Positions 21,136-32,764 of a stretch of 64,000 bases of DNA are shown in pieces. Numbering within the stretch: position 1 is the first letter of the stretch; each line of letters begins with the position of its first letter. The notes beneath the pieces were generated by a model that was not told where the DNA came from, ran no database searches, and saw nothing but the letters and a program-made list of their open reading frames with translations. Source of the DNA: Batillaria attramentaria (Eukaryota > Mollusca > Gastropoda > Batillariidae); the NCBI GenBank assembly GCA_018292915.2, contig JACVVK020000037.1, positions 1,105,001 through 1,169,000 of the forward strand, read 5' to 3'. The position numbers and the translations under genes are program-made.

Positions 21136-21650
21136 GTTACAAGGATGAAAAGATGTAGGCACAGTATAAGAGTAAGTTTTGTCTTTAATCTTCTCTTTGC
21201 TGCCTTAGTAAAACTATAAAACTACAGCTTCACAAGAAAGCAAAATAAATCACACACAACGAACAAAATTACAAAATCATTAAGACATAAGAAGACATAA
21301 GAATTTTTTATTAATTTCCAAAAGTGGAATATTGCTTTGTGGTCTCATAAAACATAAAACATGCCACTCACTCACTCATATGGCCATACACGCCCACTCC
21401 ACCTATTTACATATTCGCACACTCACACCTAAAACAGTGACCTGCCTTCTATCACATATTGCAGAACTATAAATTACAACACTACACCCCACATCACTTC
21501 ACATCACAGCAGCAGCACGACAGCAGAGGTGCACAGAACTCCATCACAGTCGAAGTCAACCGACACCCGACAAGAAAATTATCTCAGCACCATTATAAAG
21601 TATCACCATCAACAAGCCCTCCACACAAGCCTACAACACCCCCCCCCCCC

Positions 21651-21663
21651 CAACACACACACA

Positions 21664-21712
<49 letters not shown>
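21651..21712 (+). repeat. (CA)n microsatellite
   Basis: A CA tract after a C homopolymer. The preceding 21135-21650 is AT-rich with no recognised gene. Confidence 0.95.
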
Positions 21713-21715
<3 letters not shown>

Positions 21716-22202
21716 CTTACATCTCCTTATTCATCAGCCTAATAGACACTGGTACAACGCTATTCATTGTTTTGAGTTTCTTGGCAGTAAAGGCTCTAAG
21801 CGGTCGGCCTGATTGTAATTTCTGGCAATACTGAGATAAAATGTGACCAGAATCATTCATAATACCAAAACCCTTTCTCACCATTCTATTCTCATACAAC
21901 ACACTCAGACTTGCTTGCCTTTCACCTACAACTTGCAGAGTTTCAGAGCTAACTTGAAAAGAGCGTAGTCTGTACATGTATACAAAACAGTCGTTGGTCA
22001 CATATCTTAGCAATAGCTATAGTGTTTGACTCAAAATTCAATTTATCATCAATGATGGTTCCCAATTTTTTTTTTCACTCACACGCTCCACAGTCTGGCT
22101 TCTAATCACCAAGCCATTCACACTCACATCCTCTCTTCCAGAGCAAATCACCATTTCTTTTGTTTCTTCACATTCAGTTCCAGAAAATTATTCTTGCACC
22201 AG

Positions 22203-22904
22203 GGTGGGTGGGTGTTTTGGGGTTTAACGTCCTTTTCCACCACATATAGGGTGATATCAAAGACGGGGCAACGATGAAAAAGCCAGCACAAATACAGTCG
22301 CACTCGCCTAAACGAAACACGCTTAAGCAAAAAACTCGGATAACAGAAACCAAAACCAATTCCCCGCCAGACCCCCCTCTTTGTAAGACTATTTCTAATT
22401 CGGATAAGCCAAACTCTGTCCCAAAAAAAATAGCTAACTCAAACACGGATATCTCAAACGTGATTTTGACAGATAAGCCGAACTCTAAACACTGTCGGAG
22501 AGACTTTTTTTAAATTTTTGCTTGTAAAACACGTCGGGAAGAACTTATGAACATAATTATTTCGTCACGGCTATAATTATCCTACGGAAACGAACACGTC
22601 ACCTGTTTTTCAGTATGTGGGAAACTCAGTGATGACGCGTGCCACATATTTTGCAGGCGCCATTGTTTGGACAGAATGAGTGGTAGATCTAGGTTTGCGT
22701 GCGTGAGGGTTCATGGTTAGAGATGGGATGGCCGAGGGAGGGGCACAGGGGTGGGGCAGGTCGAGAGGTAACTAGCTTGGGAGATTTGCGATGGGCGTGG
22801 TTTATGGGCTAGTCGAAAGGATGTGAGCTCGGGCTTAGATTTGTGCGTGCACGATTGTTTCTTTTGGCGTGTGTAGGGGAGGGAGTGTGTAACATGCAGT
22901 CTCC

Positions 22905-22979
<75 letters not shown>

Positions 22980-23092
22980 CCATTTAGTTTTATAGTTTGG
23001 TTGTTTTTTTTAAAAAATAAAGCCCCACTGAAGAAAGCACTTATAAGTTGTCACTGTTTTGATCTTATTCATTTAAACACACACACACACGC

Positions 23093-23126
<34 letters not shown>

Positions 23127-23584
23127 CACGCACAGAGAGAGAGAGAGAGCGAGTTTTGTCTGTGTTACTAGTCTCAGGAATCAATAAGCTCGACCCGTGT
23201 CTCTCTCAGACCGTTGCCATTATACACATTTGCACATACATATAGTATACATTTGCCCTTACTAAAGCAGCATACACGTCTACAAACTTTCGCAAAGTTA
23301 TCAATTCGATGTTTCAGTTGCAAAGGGAAGCAAAGATATTCTCTTTAAAAAAAAAAAAAAAAAACTTTTTACAAACATTCCAAGTGATTTTACAACTTAT
23401 CCTGAAAAAAACTCGGTTAAGCCGAACTGCAGGGTGATTTCTCGGGAAAAGTTTGGCTTATCCGAACTCGGATATGCAGAAACTCGGATATATAATGCGA
23501 AACGATTTTCCATTCCCCGGGCGAGTTCGACTTAAGCGTGTTTGACTGTATTTGGCCCCAGCCGGGATACGAACCCGTACATTA
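22203..23584 (-). mobile_element. tRNA-derived SINE split by a pogo-like element
   Basis: The SINE tail and body occupy 22203-22294, and the remainder resumes at 23549 (TATTTGGCCCCAGCCGGG) and fades at about 23584. The sequence between is the TA-flanked DNA transposon. Confidence 0.85.
22295..23548. mobile_element. non-autonomous pogo-like (Tc1/mariner superfamily) element, TA duplication
   Basis: Inserted at TA (22293-22294 and 23549-23550). Left end CAGTCGCACTCGCC; the right end inverted reads CAGTCAAACACGC. Subterminal CTCGGATAA / TAAGCCGAACTC repeats are typical of pogo/Tigger-like elements. Length 1254 bp with no transposase frame. Internally it holds (TG)n at 22905-22974 and (CA)n at 23077-23126. 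Confidence 0.85.
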
Positions 23585-23969
23585 GCAAAACCATTACATA
23601 CACAGTCATACAGCACATTCTTACAAACGTCATGGTCATGGCGATACACGTATGAAACAGGAGTACGCGCATGATACATTAGTACACACATGTACACATA
23701 CATATATACATACATAGATACATACAAACATACATACAGACTAAAACCGTAAAGAAAGAAGTAAAGATTCCAAGCCTTTTTGTTACACAGCATTAATAGC
23801 TTCCGGGGCATGTAGTACTTCCGGTAAATATAGTACAGAATTTTTGCGCCTTTGTAAATTTGTGTGCAGAGTAAAATATGGCTATGTGGGGCTGTTTGTT
23901 GCCTTTGTAAAGAAGTTTCATGCCAGGTAATACCGTGTAGTATAAAACAGGGGATAGTGACGCTGGGGT

Positions 23970-24028
23970 GAGTGAGTGAGTTTTTAGGGCTTAAAGCCGC
24001 GCAAGCCACAAAGACTAATTCGCGGCTG
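23970..24028 (-). mobile_element. 59-bp retroposon tail insertion with 11-bp TSD
   Basis: Flanked by GACGCTGGGGT at 23959-23969 and 24029-24039. The insert is only the 3' tail of the 948-bp retroposon family (AAAGCCGCGCAAGCC and GTGAGTGAGTGAG), an extreme 5' truncation. Confidence 0.88.
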
Positions 24029-24261
24029 GACGCTGGGGTATGGGACTCAGTATTTGTACAATGTATTCATGCGCGGCTGGCACAAGAGCTAGCAGACGAC
24101 AGAGGAATGAGGGGTAGGTGGTCGCTGCTAGCACATGATTGCAAACAACCCCGGAATATTGGAATTTGCTTAATTTGCCCTGCACATGAGTCTTTAGCTG
24201 CTGGATGCTTGTGATTTTTTTTTTTTGATTTTTTTTTTGATTTTTTTTTTTTTTTTTTTGG

Positions 24262-24388
24262 AGGTGGGTGGGGTTAAACATTTCAACGATGAAAAAGCCA
24301 GCACAAATATTTGGCCCCAGCCGGGATCAAACTCACGACCCGAGCATTAGAAGTCCAACGCTCTACCATTCGACCACCCCGGCTCCCC
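24262..24388 (-). mobile_element. tRNA-derived SINE with internal deletion
   Basis: The head is intact (GGGGAGCCGGGGTGG on the minus strand) and ends exactly at the right 14-bp duplication, but the tail half is shortened. A T-rich tract (24217-24259) precedes it. It may be the true partner of the duplication shared with the SINE at 22203. Confidence 0.8.
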
Positions 24389-24611
24389 TATTCTTGCACC
24401 AGACACATAGTTCAGACACCTGCTGTTCAAAGTCAGTTTCTGACTGCGAAAAGTCTGTCAGTGCTGAATCATCAGAGTACTAAGAGGGCTACTGCTCCGT
24501 AAATCATCTGTATAGAGTGTGAAAAGTACGGGCGGGAGGACCGTTCCCTGAGAAAAATGCCCAACGTCATACAGCTTGCGACCGATACAGCGCGAATCCA
24601 GTAAGTAAAAT

Positions 24612-24738
24612 AAACCAGTTCGCAGCATGCCCAACATCACTTATCCCTAACCACTGGTAGTGCAGACGTGAGTGAGAGGTTAAAAAGAAGAAATATAAAA
24701 ACACATGATGTGCAGCATCATACACGGGCTGCCCCTGG

Positions 24739-24773
<35 letters not shown>

Positions 24774-25920
24774 GACCAGCAAGATGATGATGTGGCAACA
24801 GTTATTGGTTGAAGGCTGTGAAGAGGTGGGTTTTCAAATTTGTTTTGAAAGATAGTTTTGTGTCTGCATATCTGATCGAAACTGGGAGATCATTCCAACA
24901 AGTCGGACCCTGGTATGAATGACTACGCTGACCAAAGGTCTTTGTCTTGACACGAGGGACACGCAGTTTCAGAGTATCAGCAGCAGAACGGAGTTGTCTA
25001 GATGGAGTTTAAAGCTGAAGCAAAAAAGACAGATATGGAGGACAGGAGGAGGTGACACAGTTGTACGTAAGGGATGAAATCTTGAATTCTAGAAGACACA
25101 GGCAACCAGTGCAGAGTGCTAAGAAGGGGTGTGACGTGATCTGTTTTCTTTGCTTTAAGAACTAAGCGAACAGCAGCATTTTGAACCTTTCGAAGTCTGT
25201 TTAGGAGGAACTGAGGGCAGCCAGCCAGGAGTGCATTGCAGTAGTCCAGCTTCGACAAGACAAAAGCACAAACGAGGACTTTAGTCGCATCCTCTGTGAG
25301 GTAGTGGCGGATTGAGGTAATGCAATAGATGAAAGGGCCGAACTTAGAAATCAGCTGAGAGATGAGAGGAAGGCCAGTGGCTAAATTCGGGAGGTTTTAA
25401 AGAGAAAGAGACAGGCGAATGGGCTGGTGGGGGATAGACAGAGAGGTAGGAAGGAAAATTCCTTAGTTGCCAATGAAGACAACATGCCTAGGGTGCAGTT
25501 GGAGAATAGACCGCTCCAACACGGAACCTCCCCGCCGTGAGGCGGTTTGAGGTGGGTGGGTGTTTGGGGGGGTGAGGCGGTTTGGGAAAGCAACGCACCA
25601 CAGAGGGGTGCGTTGTGAAGGTCTTCAACGATGACAGGTGTTCATCGACACCAGCAGGGCGTTGCGAACAAAGCCCGCCAGGGTGCAGACCAGGTGGGGG
25701 GAATCCAGTAAAGTCGGCCTTCACAAATGACCCTCAGATGTCTCACTGGACCAAGGGTCAGCAGACACCCACTTACTGACCTCCCCCCGGAGGAGACTTT
25801 AAGAGAGCAAAAGACAGGCGAATGGACCGAGGGAGGCAGAAATAAGAGTAAAGAAAGAGCAAAACTGGTGGGCAAGCTCAGCGAAATCAGCTCCGCCGCG
25901 TGAAGGCGAGCCCATGGGGT
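24612..25920 (-). mobile_element. 948-bp-family retroposon split by a CR1/L2-like LINE fragment
   Basis: 25330-25920 and 24612-24700 match the 948-bp element. Between them about 25320-24780 encodes, on the minus strand, a LINE ORF2 segment (LSKLDYCNALLAGCPQFLL and NAAVRLVLKAKK). A (CA)n tract lies at 24741-24770. An extra GGTGGGTGGGTG insertion at 25549-25572 duplicates a local block. Confidence 0.65.
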
Positions 25921-26074
25921 GGATGAGATGGGTGAATAGTGTATGTCAGCATGGGTACATGCTGCTACATATAGCAGATCGGACTTTGTTGGAGTTAACA
26001 TTATTGTACAACATATAATCATGTATACAATTATGTTACTAGTGTGTACGTATGTGTACACGTAGGTGTGAGTA

Positions 26075-26075
<1 letters not shown>

Positions 26076-26122
<47 letters not shown>
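26076..26122 (+). repeat. (TG)n microsatellite
   Basis: The surrounding 25921-26590 has no recognised gene. A C homopolymer lies at about 26213-26229. Confidence 0.95.
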
Positions 26123-26124
<2 letters not shown>

Positions 26125-26460
26125 CTATATATTTGTTTATTGTAACCGGAATTCAAACACTAGCAGGTAAATGTATCGGCTAAAATTTGTACAATCGCTG
26201 TATGCGTGTTAACCCCCCCCCCCCCCCCCTTTTCAGTCATGGGCCGAGAGCCTACACTGAATAACATTGTGTGTGTGTGTTATGTATGCATATAGATAGG
26301 TATACATTTGTCTGTGTCCTTACAGGTGCCAGTGTAAACATACATCCATATGTTAAGAGTAGATAAATTTGCCTATATTGGTACATTCGTATAGTCGTAT
26401 ATTTTGATGCTGTGCAGCCATGTGCCCAACCAAAAAGAAGAAAATTTTAAAAAAAACATT

Positions 26461-26495
26461 GTGTGTATGTGTGTGTGTGTGTGTGTGTGTGGTCG

Positions 26496-26526
<31 letters not shown>
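26461..26526. repeat. (TG)n and (CA)n facing each other
   Basis: TG repeats, a GTCGT spacer and CA repeats form a near-perfect hairpin of about 65 bp. Confidence 0.9.
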
Positions 26527-26530
<4 letters not shown>

Positions 26531-26604
26531 AATGCGCGCTCGCACGTTTGTGTATGTCCTCCATTGAGACCTCTGTGCTGTGCTCTCACTCTGTTACATT
26601 ACTG

Positions 26605-26820
26605 AGAGTCTGTTGCTAAAACAAGACCCAGTACATCGACAAAATGCATGTTTTCCACAGGATGAAAGGAATAGTGCGCCGTTTGGTGTCAACGGCAGAT
26701 AGATTTATGAAATAACATGCCATTTGTCACGGTGTGATTTTTAACAAAAGGAACAAAGAAATGAGTGTTTACACATACACACGCGCGCGCGTATGTCAGC
26801 TGCCACACGGTTTCGATGGT
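26605..26820 (-). repeat. left inverted-repeat arm, unit B
   Basis: Collinear with 4190-4386 in unit A. It marks the left part of unit B and includes the SINE-free empty site at 26853-26864. Confidence 0.75.
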
Positions 26821-26912
26821 TTCAAATGTTTAATTTAAGCAGCTTTCAACAGCACAACGCAACATGAAAGGAACATTTGCATTGTCACAGAATCTAGAAA
26901 TATCAGTCGTCA

Positions 26913-28350
26913 AGGCCCCATGGGCTCGCCCTCACGAGGCGGGGCTGATTTCGCTGAGCTTGCCCACCCCTTTTTCTCTTTCTTTAGTCTTATTTCTGCC
27001 TCCATCATCCATGCACCTGTCTTTTGCTCCCTTAAACTCTTCTCTGGGGGAAGGTCAGTAGGCGGATGTCTGCTGACCCTTAGTCCAGTGAGACATCCGA
27101 GGGTCATTTCTGAAGGTCTACTTCACTGGATTCCCTCCACCTGTATCTAATCTGCCCTTTTTGTCAAAAGTGTTGGAGAAGATCGTTCTCGCACAGCTAT
27201 CCGCTCATCTTGCTGAAAATGACTTGACTGAACCATTTCAATCAGCCTACCGTGTTAACCACAGTACTGAAAGTTATACCACATGTATGCTGACGACACG
27301 CAGTTACAAGCTTCTTCCAGCCCATCCCATCTTCCACAGCTTGTCCTGGACATGCAAAGCTGCATTGAAACTGTTGTGACGTGGATGACCAATAATAAAC
27401 TCAAGATGAATGGTGACAAAACTGAAGTTATGCCCATTTCCACACTCTCAAAACTTAAAGCTGTTAGCAACCATACTGGCATTGAGTTACTAGGGACGAA
27501 CATCCCCCTCTTTAACAAGGTGAGGAACCTTGGTGTTATCCTCGATCCATCACTGTCCATGGGCCGTCAGATCAGTCACATGTGCAAGATCACATTTCTC
27601 GAAATTCGAAGAATAGCCCATATTAGACCGTTCCTGTCAGTCGAGGCTACGAAAAAACTGATGCCAGCCTTTGTCTTGTCCCGGCTTGACTACTGCAATT
27701 CCTTGTTGTCCGGCTTACCTGACGATAAAATCAATCGTTTACAGAGGCTGCAGAACAATGCGGCAAGGCTAGTCCTCCGCAGATCCAAGCGAGACCATGC
27801 AAAACCTCTCCTGAGAGAGTTGCATTGGCTGCCAGTGAAGGCTAGAATTGAATACAAGGTCGCAACTCTATGCTACCGCTCTCTGCAGACTAACACACCT
27901 TCATACCTTGCTGAGCTCCTCCCTCCATACATTCCTACCCGATCCCTGCGCTCCCAGGAAGCTGGGCACCTCTGTGTCCCTCGCTTAAATCTAAACAGTT
28001 TCGGGAAGCGCTCTTTTTCTTACTCTGGTCCTGCCACATGGAACACTTTACCAAAGCCCCTCAGAGATTGCCCAACACTGTCGTCTTTTAAATCCAACCT
28101 TAAGACACACTTGTTTTTAAAGTATCAGGACTGATCTGCGCGATCATACTTATGAGCTGTGATCTCAAAATGCGCAAGGGTGGCATCATATGCAAGTCTT
28201 ATAGTGTCAGTCTTACTTTTAGCTTCTCACCACTGCTATCTTTTAGGTTTTATCTGTCTCATTTTAATCTGTTCTTTTGTTTTGGGTTTTTATCACTGGT
28301 ACGTGTTCTTGGTTTTCAATCTTGGTCTCTGCCAGTCCTTTTCGTTTCAG

Positions 28351-28390
<40 letters not shown>

Positions 28391-28515
28391 AGTTGTTCTT
28401 ACGTAGTGCACATTGAGTGAATGTTTTTTGGGGTTTTTTTTAGGCTTTAGATTGTAAGGCGCCTAGAGCTCGTTCCACGGGGATAGGCGCCCTATTATTA
28501 TTATTATTATTATTA
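26913..28515 (+). pseudogene. CR1/L2-like LINE with retroposon 5' fragment, RT internally deleted
   Basis: 26913-27140 is 948-bp-family sequence. From 27141 an RT frame begins (VLEKIVLAQLSAHLAEN), is cut after the HSTES region, and resumes in another frame at YADDTQLQ (27286). It runs to a stop at 28132-28134 through the standard C-terminal half (SRLDYCNSLLSGLPDDK, then ELHWLPVKARIEYKV). The 3' end has the GGCGCC...GGCGCC hairpin and a (TTA)n tail at about 28495-28515. The deletion removes several RT motifs, so it is inactive. Confidence 0.85.
28345..28388 (+). repeat. (TG)n microsatellite
   Basis: Lies in the 3' UTR-like region of the CR1/L2-like LINE. Confidence 0.95.
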
Positions 28516-28990
28516 CCTGGTTGTTATGGAGTGGGTGGGTGGGTGTTTGGGGTAGCGTAGACAGGTCGTGCTCCTCCTCCAAGAACGCACACTTGGTAGC
28601 CCACAATACCCCAGTTCGCTCAACGGAACCGTGACACACTGACCGCATAACCACACCGACCAACTGAGCGGACGAAGTTGCTCCTCCTCAGGAACGCGAG
28701 CAACTGTAATGACTCCCTACTGGTCACGAACTCAGCGGCTCCAAGTGCGTCAGCAGCTACCCCAAAAGGTGAAAACAAAGTGTTGTTTTCTTAACTTATA
28801 GCTTTAACCACGCTTAACACACTTTTGCGTTATACAAACCTACAAACACAATTAAAACAGTTAGATACGGCATTCACTTATCAGTTACAACTAACAACTC
28901 ACGAATACAATAAACTCAGTAATTCCTTCACATGAAAATTACCATGAAACTATACAAATACATCGATTCATAACCAAACCAATTTTTGGC
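28516..28990. other. no gene recognised
   Basis: Contains a short GTGGGTGGGTGG tail resembling the SINE tail (28530-28552), then unassigned sequence. Confidence 0.45.
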
Positions 28991-28994
28991 CCCC

Positions 28995-29030
28995 TTGTGT
29001 GATAAAGAGAGTTTGTGTATTAACCCACCG

Positions 29031-29100
<70 letters not shown>

Positions 29101-29690
29101 ACAGTAAACCTTAACATTGGCATTTTCTCAGAATCTACAAACAGCAGAGGCACAAAACTTGGCGTACTGATAGACAACCATAAGACCTTTCAAAATATAT
29201 ATCATTCTGAATGACCTTGACTCAAGGTCAAGGTCAGTAAAGCTGTCTGTTTGAAAATTTTACATTGGCATTTTTTTGGAATCTACAAACACCGGAGGTT
29301 TTAAACTTTAACTGAAACATGACTACTGTTTTCATTGTGAGGTCGTGATGATAGACATTCATAAGAAATTTTCAGATGTACATGTATTTAATGGCCTTGT
29401 GTCAAAGTCAAGGCCGTACAAGCTATTTTCGGCATTTCCGCAGTAATCCTTAACACGGGCATTTTCTCAGAATCTAAACAACAGTAGCGGCACCAACCTT
29501 GGCAAGCCGATAGACAGCTGTAAACCTTTCAAAATATAACATGTTGAAGGACCTTGACTCAAGGTCAAGGTCACTAAAGCTGCCTGTTTAGAAATTTGGC
29601 ATTGGCATTTTCTTGGAATCTACAAACACCAGAGGTTTTAAACTTTAACTGAAACATGACTACTGTTTTCATTGTGAGGTCGTAGACTCT
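28995..29690 (-). mobile_element. dispersed repeat with AAGGTCA motifs (inverted copy)
   Basis: The reverse of the family at 17580. Overlapping TCAAGGTCA sites are at 29222-29236 and 29559-29573. About 29100-29340 and 29455-29690 are tandem copies of one another. (GT)n at 29032-29100 marks the end shared with 18041. Confidence 0.65.
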
Positions 29691-29989
29691 GTGACTACCT
29701 CACTACGAAAAATGACCTTCTTTTTTTTTTCATTGCATGGTCTAACATCTGAGACGACCTCAGATTATTGTATATTACTACCTCGCGATGAAAGATGACT
29801 AAATATTCTGGTCTTTTTTCATCGCCAGGTAGCGGCCACTTGCCTCAAGAAGAAATCTTTTTATCATCCACGTAAGCATGAATGATGTCGCAAACATCAG
29901 TTACAAAGGGCCACGGGGGGGGGGGGGTAATCAAAATGTACGACCTTTTTCCGTTGATTTCAAGCCGTTATTTTAAAACAGGAGCATAT

Positions 29990-30159
29990 ACCAAGGGCGT
30001 AGAAACCACGGGGGCCTTGGGGGCCCAGGCCCCCGTTCAATTTTTGGAAGGGGGGCCCGAATATCTTTGGGCTCCCCTTGCTTTTGAAAAGAGGAGAGGG
30101 GGCCCACCAGTGGTGGGGCACCCCTGCTTTGCTGTCGCAGGACACAAGCCTTGGCAGTC

Positions 30160-30160
<1 letters not shown>
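29990..30160. repeat. unclassified G/C-run repeat
   Basis: GGGCCTTGGGGGCCC and following blocks look like a dispersed repeat end, followed by (CA)n at 30161-30208. No gene is recognised between 29690 and 30540. Confidence 0.4.
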
Positions 30161-30212
<52 letters not shown>

Positions 30213-30550
30213 CTCCCCTCCCCCCCCCCACCTTTCTTCACCCCGGCCGTATTGTTCACCCGACTTAATGGGCCCCCCTTCCTCTCAGCATCTTCCTACG
30301 CGCCTGCAATAGCAACAATAGTGACAACAGTGAATGAAACATGACTCATCCTAGTCACGCTAGGCTGTTTATCACACAGTTTTCCGCCTGCCTGGCCTAC
30401 GGCCCTCTATACATAGCTTAACAATCGGGCGACAAATGACTAAAAAAAACTAGGCCCGTATGTAAAACTCGAGGTTAATTTAACCCACGGCTACGAGCTT
30501 AACCCAGACTAGGACAAAGGAAACTCCAAAACAAAATTAAATATAAAAGG

Positions 30551-30613
30551 GGTGAGTGAGTGAGGTTTTAGGGCTTAAAGCCGCGCAAGCCACAAAGACT
30601 AATTGGCGGCTGA
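30551..30613 (-). mobile_element. 63-bp retroposon tail insertion with 13-bp TSD
   Basis: Flanked by TAAATATAAAAGG at 30538-30550 and 30614-30626. It carries the same tail sequence as 23970-24028. Confidence 0.9.
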
Positions 30614-31167
30614 TAAATATAAAAGGAAGCGAAGAAAGAAAGACAAAAATCCTTCTATAACGGCATAGGCACCTTGCTGGAATGGACCCGCTTCCTGATT
30701 TAAAACAAACAAACAAACAAACAAAAACCCAGAAAATTTAACCCTAGAGCTAGTTCGAGGTTAGACTCTAACCCGGGGCTAAACTCCCTAACCCCGACTT
30801 TTAGATGCTGGCCCTGAGCTTTCTCACCTCGGTCAGCATTTGCGCTGGTGAGTAACCCACGTGCAACACAAGCTGACCGAACTGGTCTAAACCGGAGATA
30901 GTCTAAACAATGCACCTCACGCTCCACAGAACAAAACGCGGGATTCTCGGACTTCACTCTGACACTCGTCTTCGCCCTGGCGGGCTTTGTTCGCAGCGCC
31001 CTGCTCGTGCTGCTGAACAACTGTTACGGGAAGAAATAGAAACGGAAACGGTAATGACTGCGAAGTGGTTACAAGTTAAGCAAATAAAAGCGACACAAAA
31101 GGGACAGAAACCACTTAACTTTGACAAAGGACGGCACAGGTCGACGTTTCGGCTTACGCCTTCTTCA

Positions 31168-31266
31168 GGACATAAACAAATGGGACATCAACAAACAAGC
31201 AAAAGGTAACTCTGCAGAGTTACCTTTTGCTTGTTTGTTGAAGTTATGTCCCATTTGTTTATGTCC
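31168..31266. repeat. 99-bp near-perfect palindrome
   Basis: GGACATAAACAAATGGGACAT is answered by its inverse, and the arms meet at CTCTGCAGAG. It follows a segment (31070-31167) that is the inverse of about 5750-5860 in unit A. Confidence 0.85.
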
Positions 31267-31279
31267 ATAAATAAACAGT

Positions 31280-32397
31280 ATCAAACACAAATCACAACAC
31301 ACAGACACAGCTACATTGGGGAAAAAGGGAAAGGGGGGGGGGAAGGGGGGGATCATGCTTTGGGGGAAAAGTGGGGAGGGGGGGGGAGGATGTATTAGAG
31401 GTAAACATACTGACTGCCTGCTTTACCTTGGCGAACACCACCCTCCCAACCCCGTCCTTTCATGTTCCGTTGTGCTGTGGAAACTGAACTGCTTCACCTA
31501 CACGTGTGCCGTACCACTGAAACCGTGTGACAGCTGACATATGCGCGCATATGTGTGTTTGTGTGTAAACACGCCCGGAAAACTGCCTCCCTTTGTTCGT
31601 TTTATTAAAAATCACACCGTGACAAATGGCATGTTAGGTGATAACTGTTTCAAAGGGCGCACTATTCCTTTCATCGTGTTTTCGGAATTTCTTTAATTGG
31701 GACGAGTAAAACATAAAAGTCATCGCTATGCTACGTTTTGTTTTTGCCACACTCTCAGTAGTGTAATAGAGTGAGAGAATATCACAGAGGAGCACGCGCG
31801 CGTCTGTGTGTGTGTGTGTGTGTAAACACATCCGGAAGACTGCCTCCCTTTGTTCGTTTTATTAAACATCATACCGTGACAAAATGACATGTTATAAAGG
31901 GCGCACTATTCCTTTCATTTTGTTTTCCGAATTTCAAAGTATGGTCTGTCCTATGTGCCAAGCATTCATAAAAGATGAGTTGTTCTTTGTTGCCACAGTC
32001 TAGTCTTGCTGACTTTGAAATGCACCATATTCCAAAGACGTACTGAATCCCGCCGGCTGGGGCCAAATATTTGTGCTGGCCTTTTTTCTCGTTGCCCCGT
32101 CTTTGATATCACCCTTATGTGGTGAAAAAGGACGTTAAACTCCCAAACACCCACCCACCCACCCAAAGACGTACTGCAACTATCCTAATGCATTTAGATG
32201 ATCTTTACTTCTGTCATCTAGAAATATAAATGTGATAAGCAACTTACCGTTATACCTCTCTACGGCAGTTATGCGAAGGGGTGTTTTGGTCAGTTAGAGC
32301 TATTATGCCTACATTTGCTTATCCTATAATTTAGTAAAATTGTAACAGCGTACGTGCTGTAACCAGCTAATTAACACAGATTACTTACTATGTTATG
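31280..32397 (+). repeat. unit B leader, homologous to unit C 60290-61395
   Basis: Shares blocks with 5040-5780 and 60290-61395 (TGTGACAGCTGACATATG, TCTATGATGTGC-type sequence and a conserved downstream 230 bp). It is interrupted after 32397 by about 9.3 kb of mobile DNA and resumes at 41729. Confidence 0.75.
32046..32162 (+). mobile_element. tRNA-derived SINE, 5'-truncated, 14-bp TSD
   Basis: Flanked by CCAAAGACGTACTG at 32032-32045 and 32163-32176. Unit C at about 61138 is an empty site. Confidence 0.92.
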
Positions 32398-32404
32398 TTG
32401 ACAT

Positions 32405-32705
32405 ATCTTTTTTTTTTTAAATTTATTTATTTTTATTTTTTTATATTTATTTTATTTCTTTTTTTCTTTTTTTCTTTTTTGGGGGGGGGGCAAGTACAGC
32501 AGCAATCATACATGCAAACATGTGATGGTGGCAACAGCCCGCATCCACTGGGCATTCAATGGTACAAATTATTAATGTAATAGTGCTATGATACTACTCA
32601 GTGTATACAGTCAGATAAAGTTGTCCGTACAATGGCGTATATCATGAATTCAATAAATTTATCTCAGAACAATCCAGAAATCGTCTTCTGTTTTTTATAT
32701 TGTGC

Positions 32706-32764
<59 letters not shown>

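Larger units (their letters stand above)
21717..24608 (-). pseudogene. LINE reverse-transcriptase pseudogene split by nested insertions
   Basis: The minus-strand RT frame starts around 24608-24403 (GTVLPPVLFTLYTDDLRSSS, with YTDD in place of the usual YADD). It resumes at 22189-21717 (LGTIIDDKLNF-like thumb segment, then RLRSFQVSS). The break is flanked by a 14-bp duplication, TATTCTTGCACCAG, at 22189-22202 and 24389-24402. Frameshifts and stops are present. The clade is probably Jockey/CR1-like. Confidence 0.7.
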
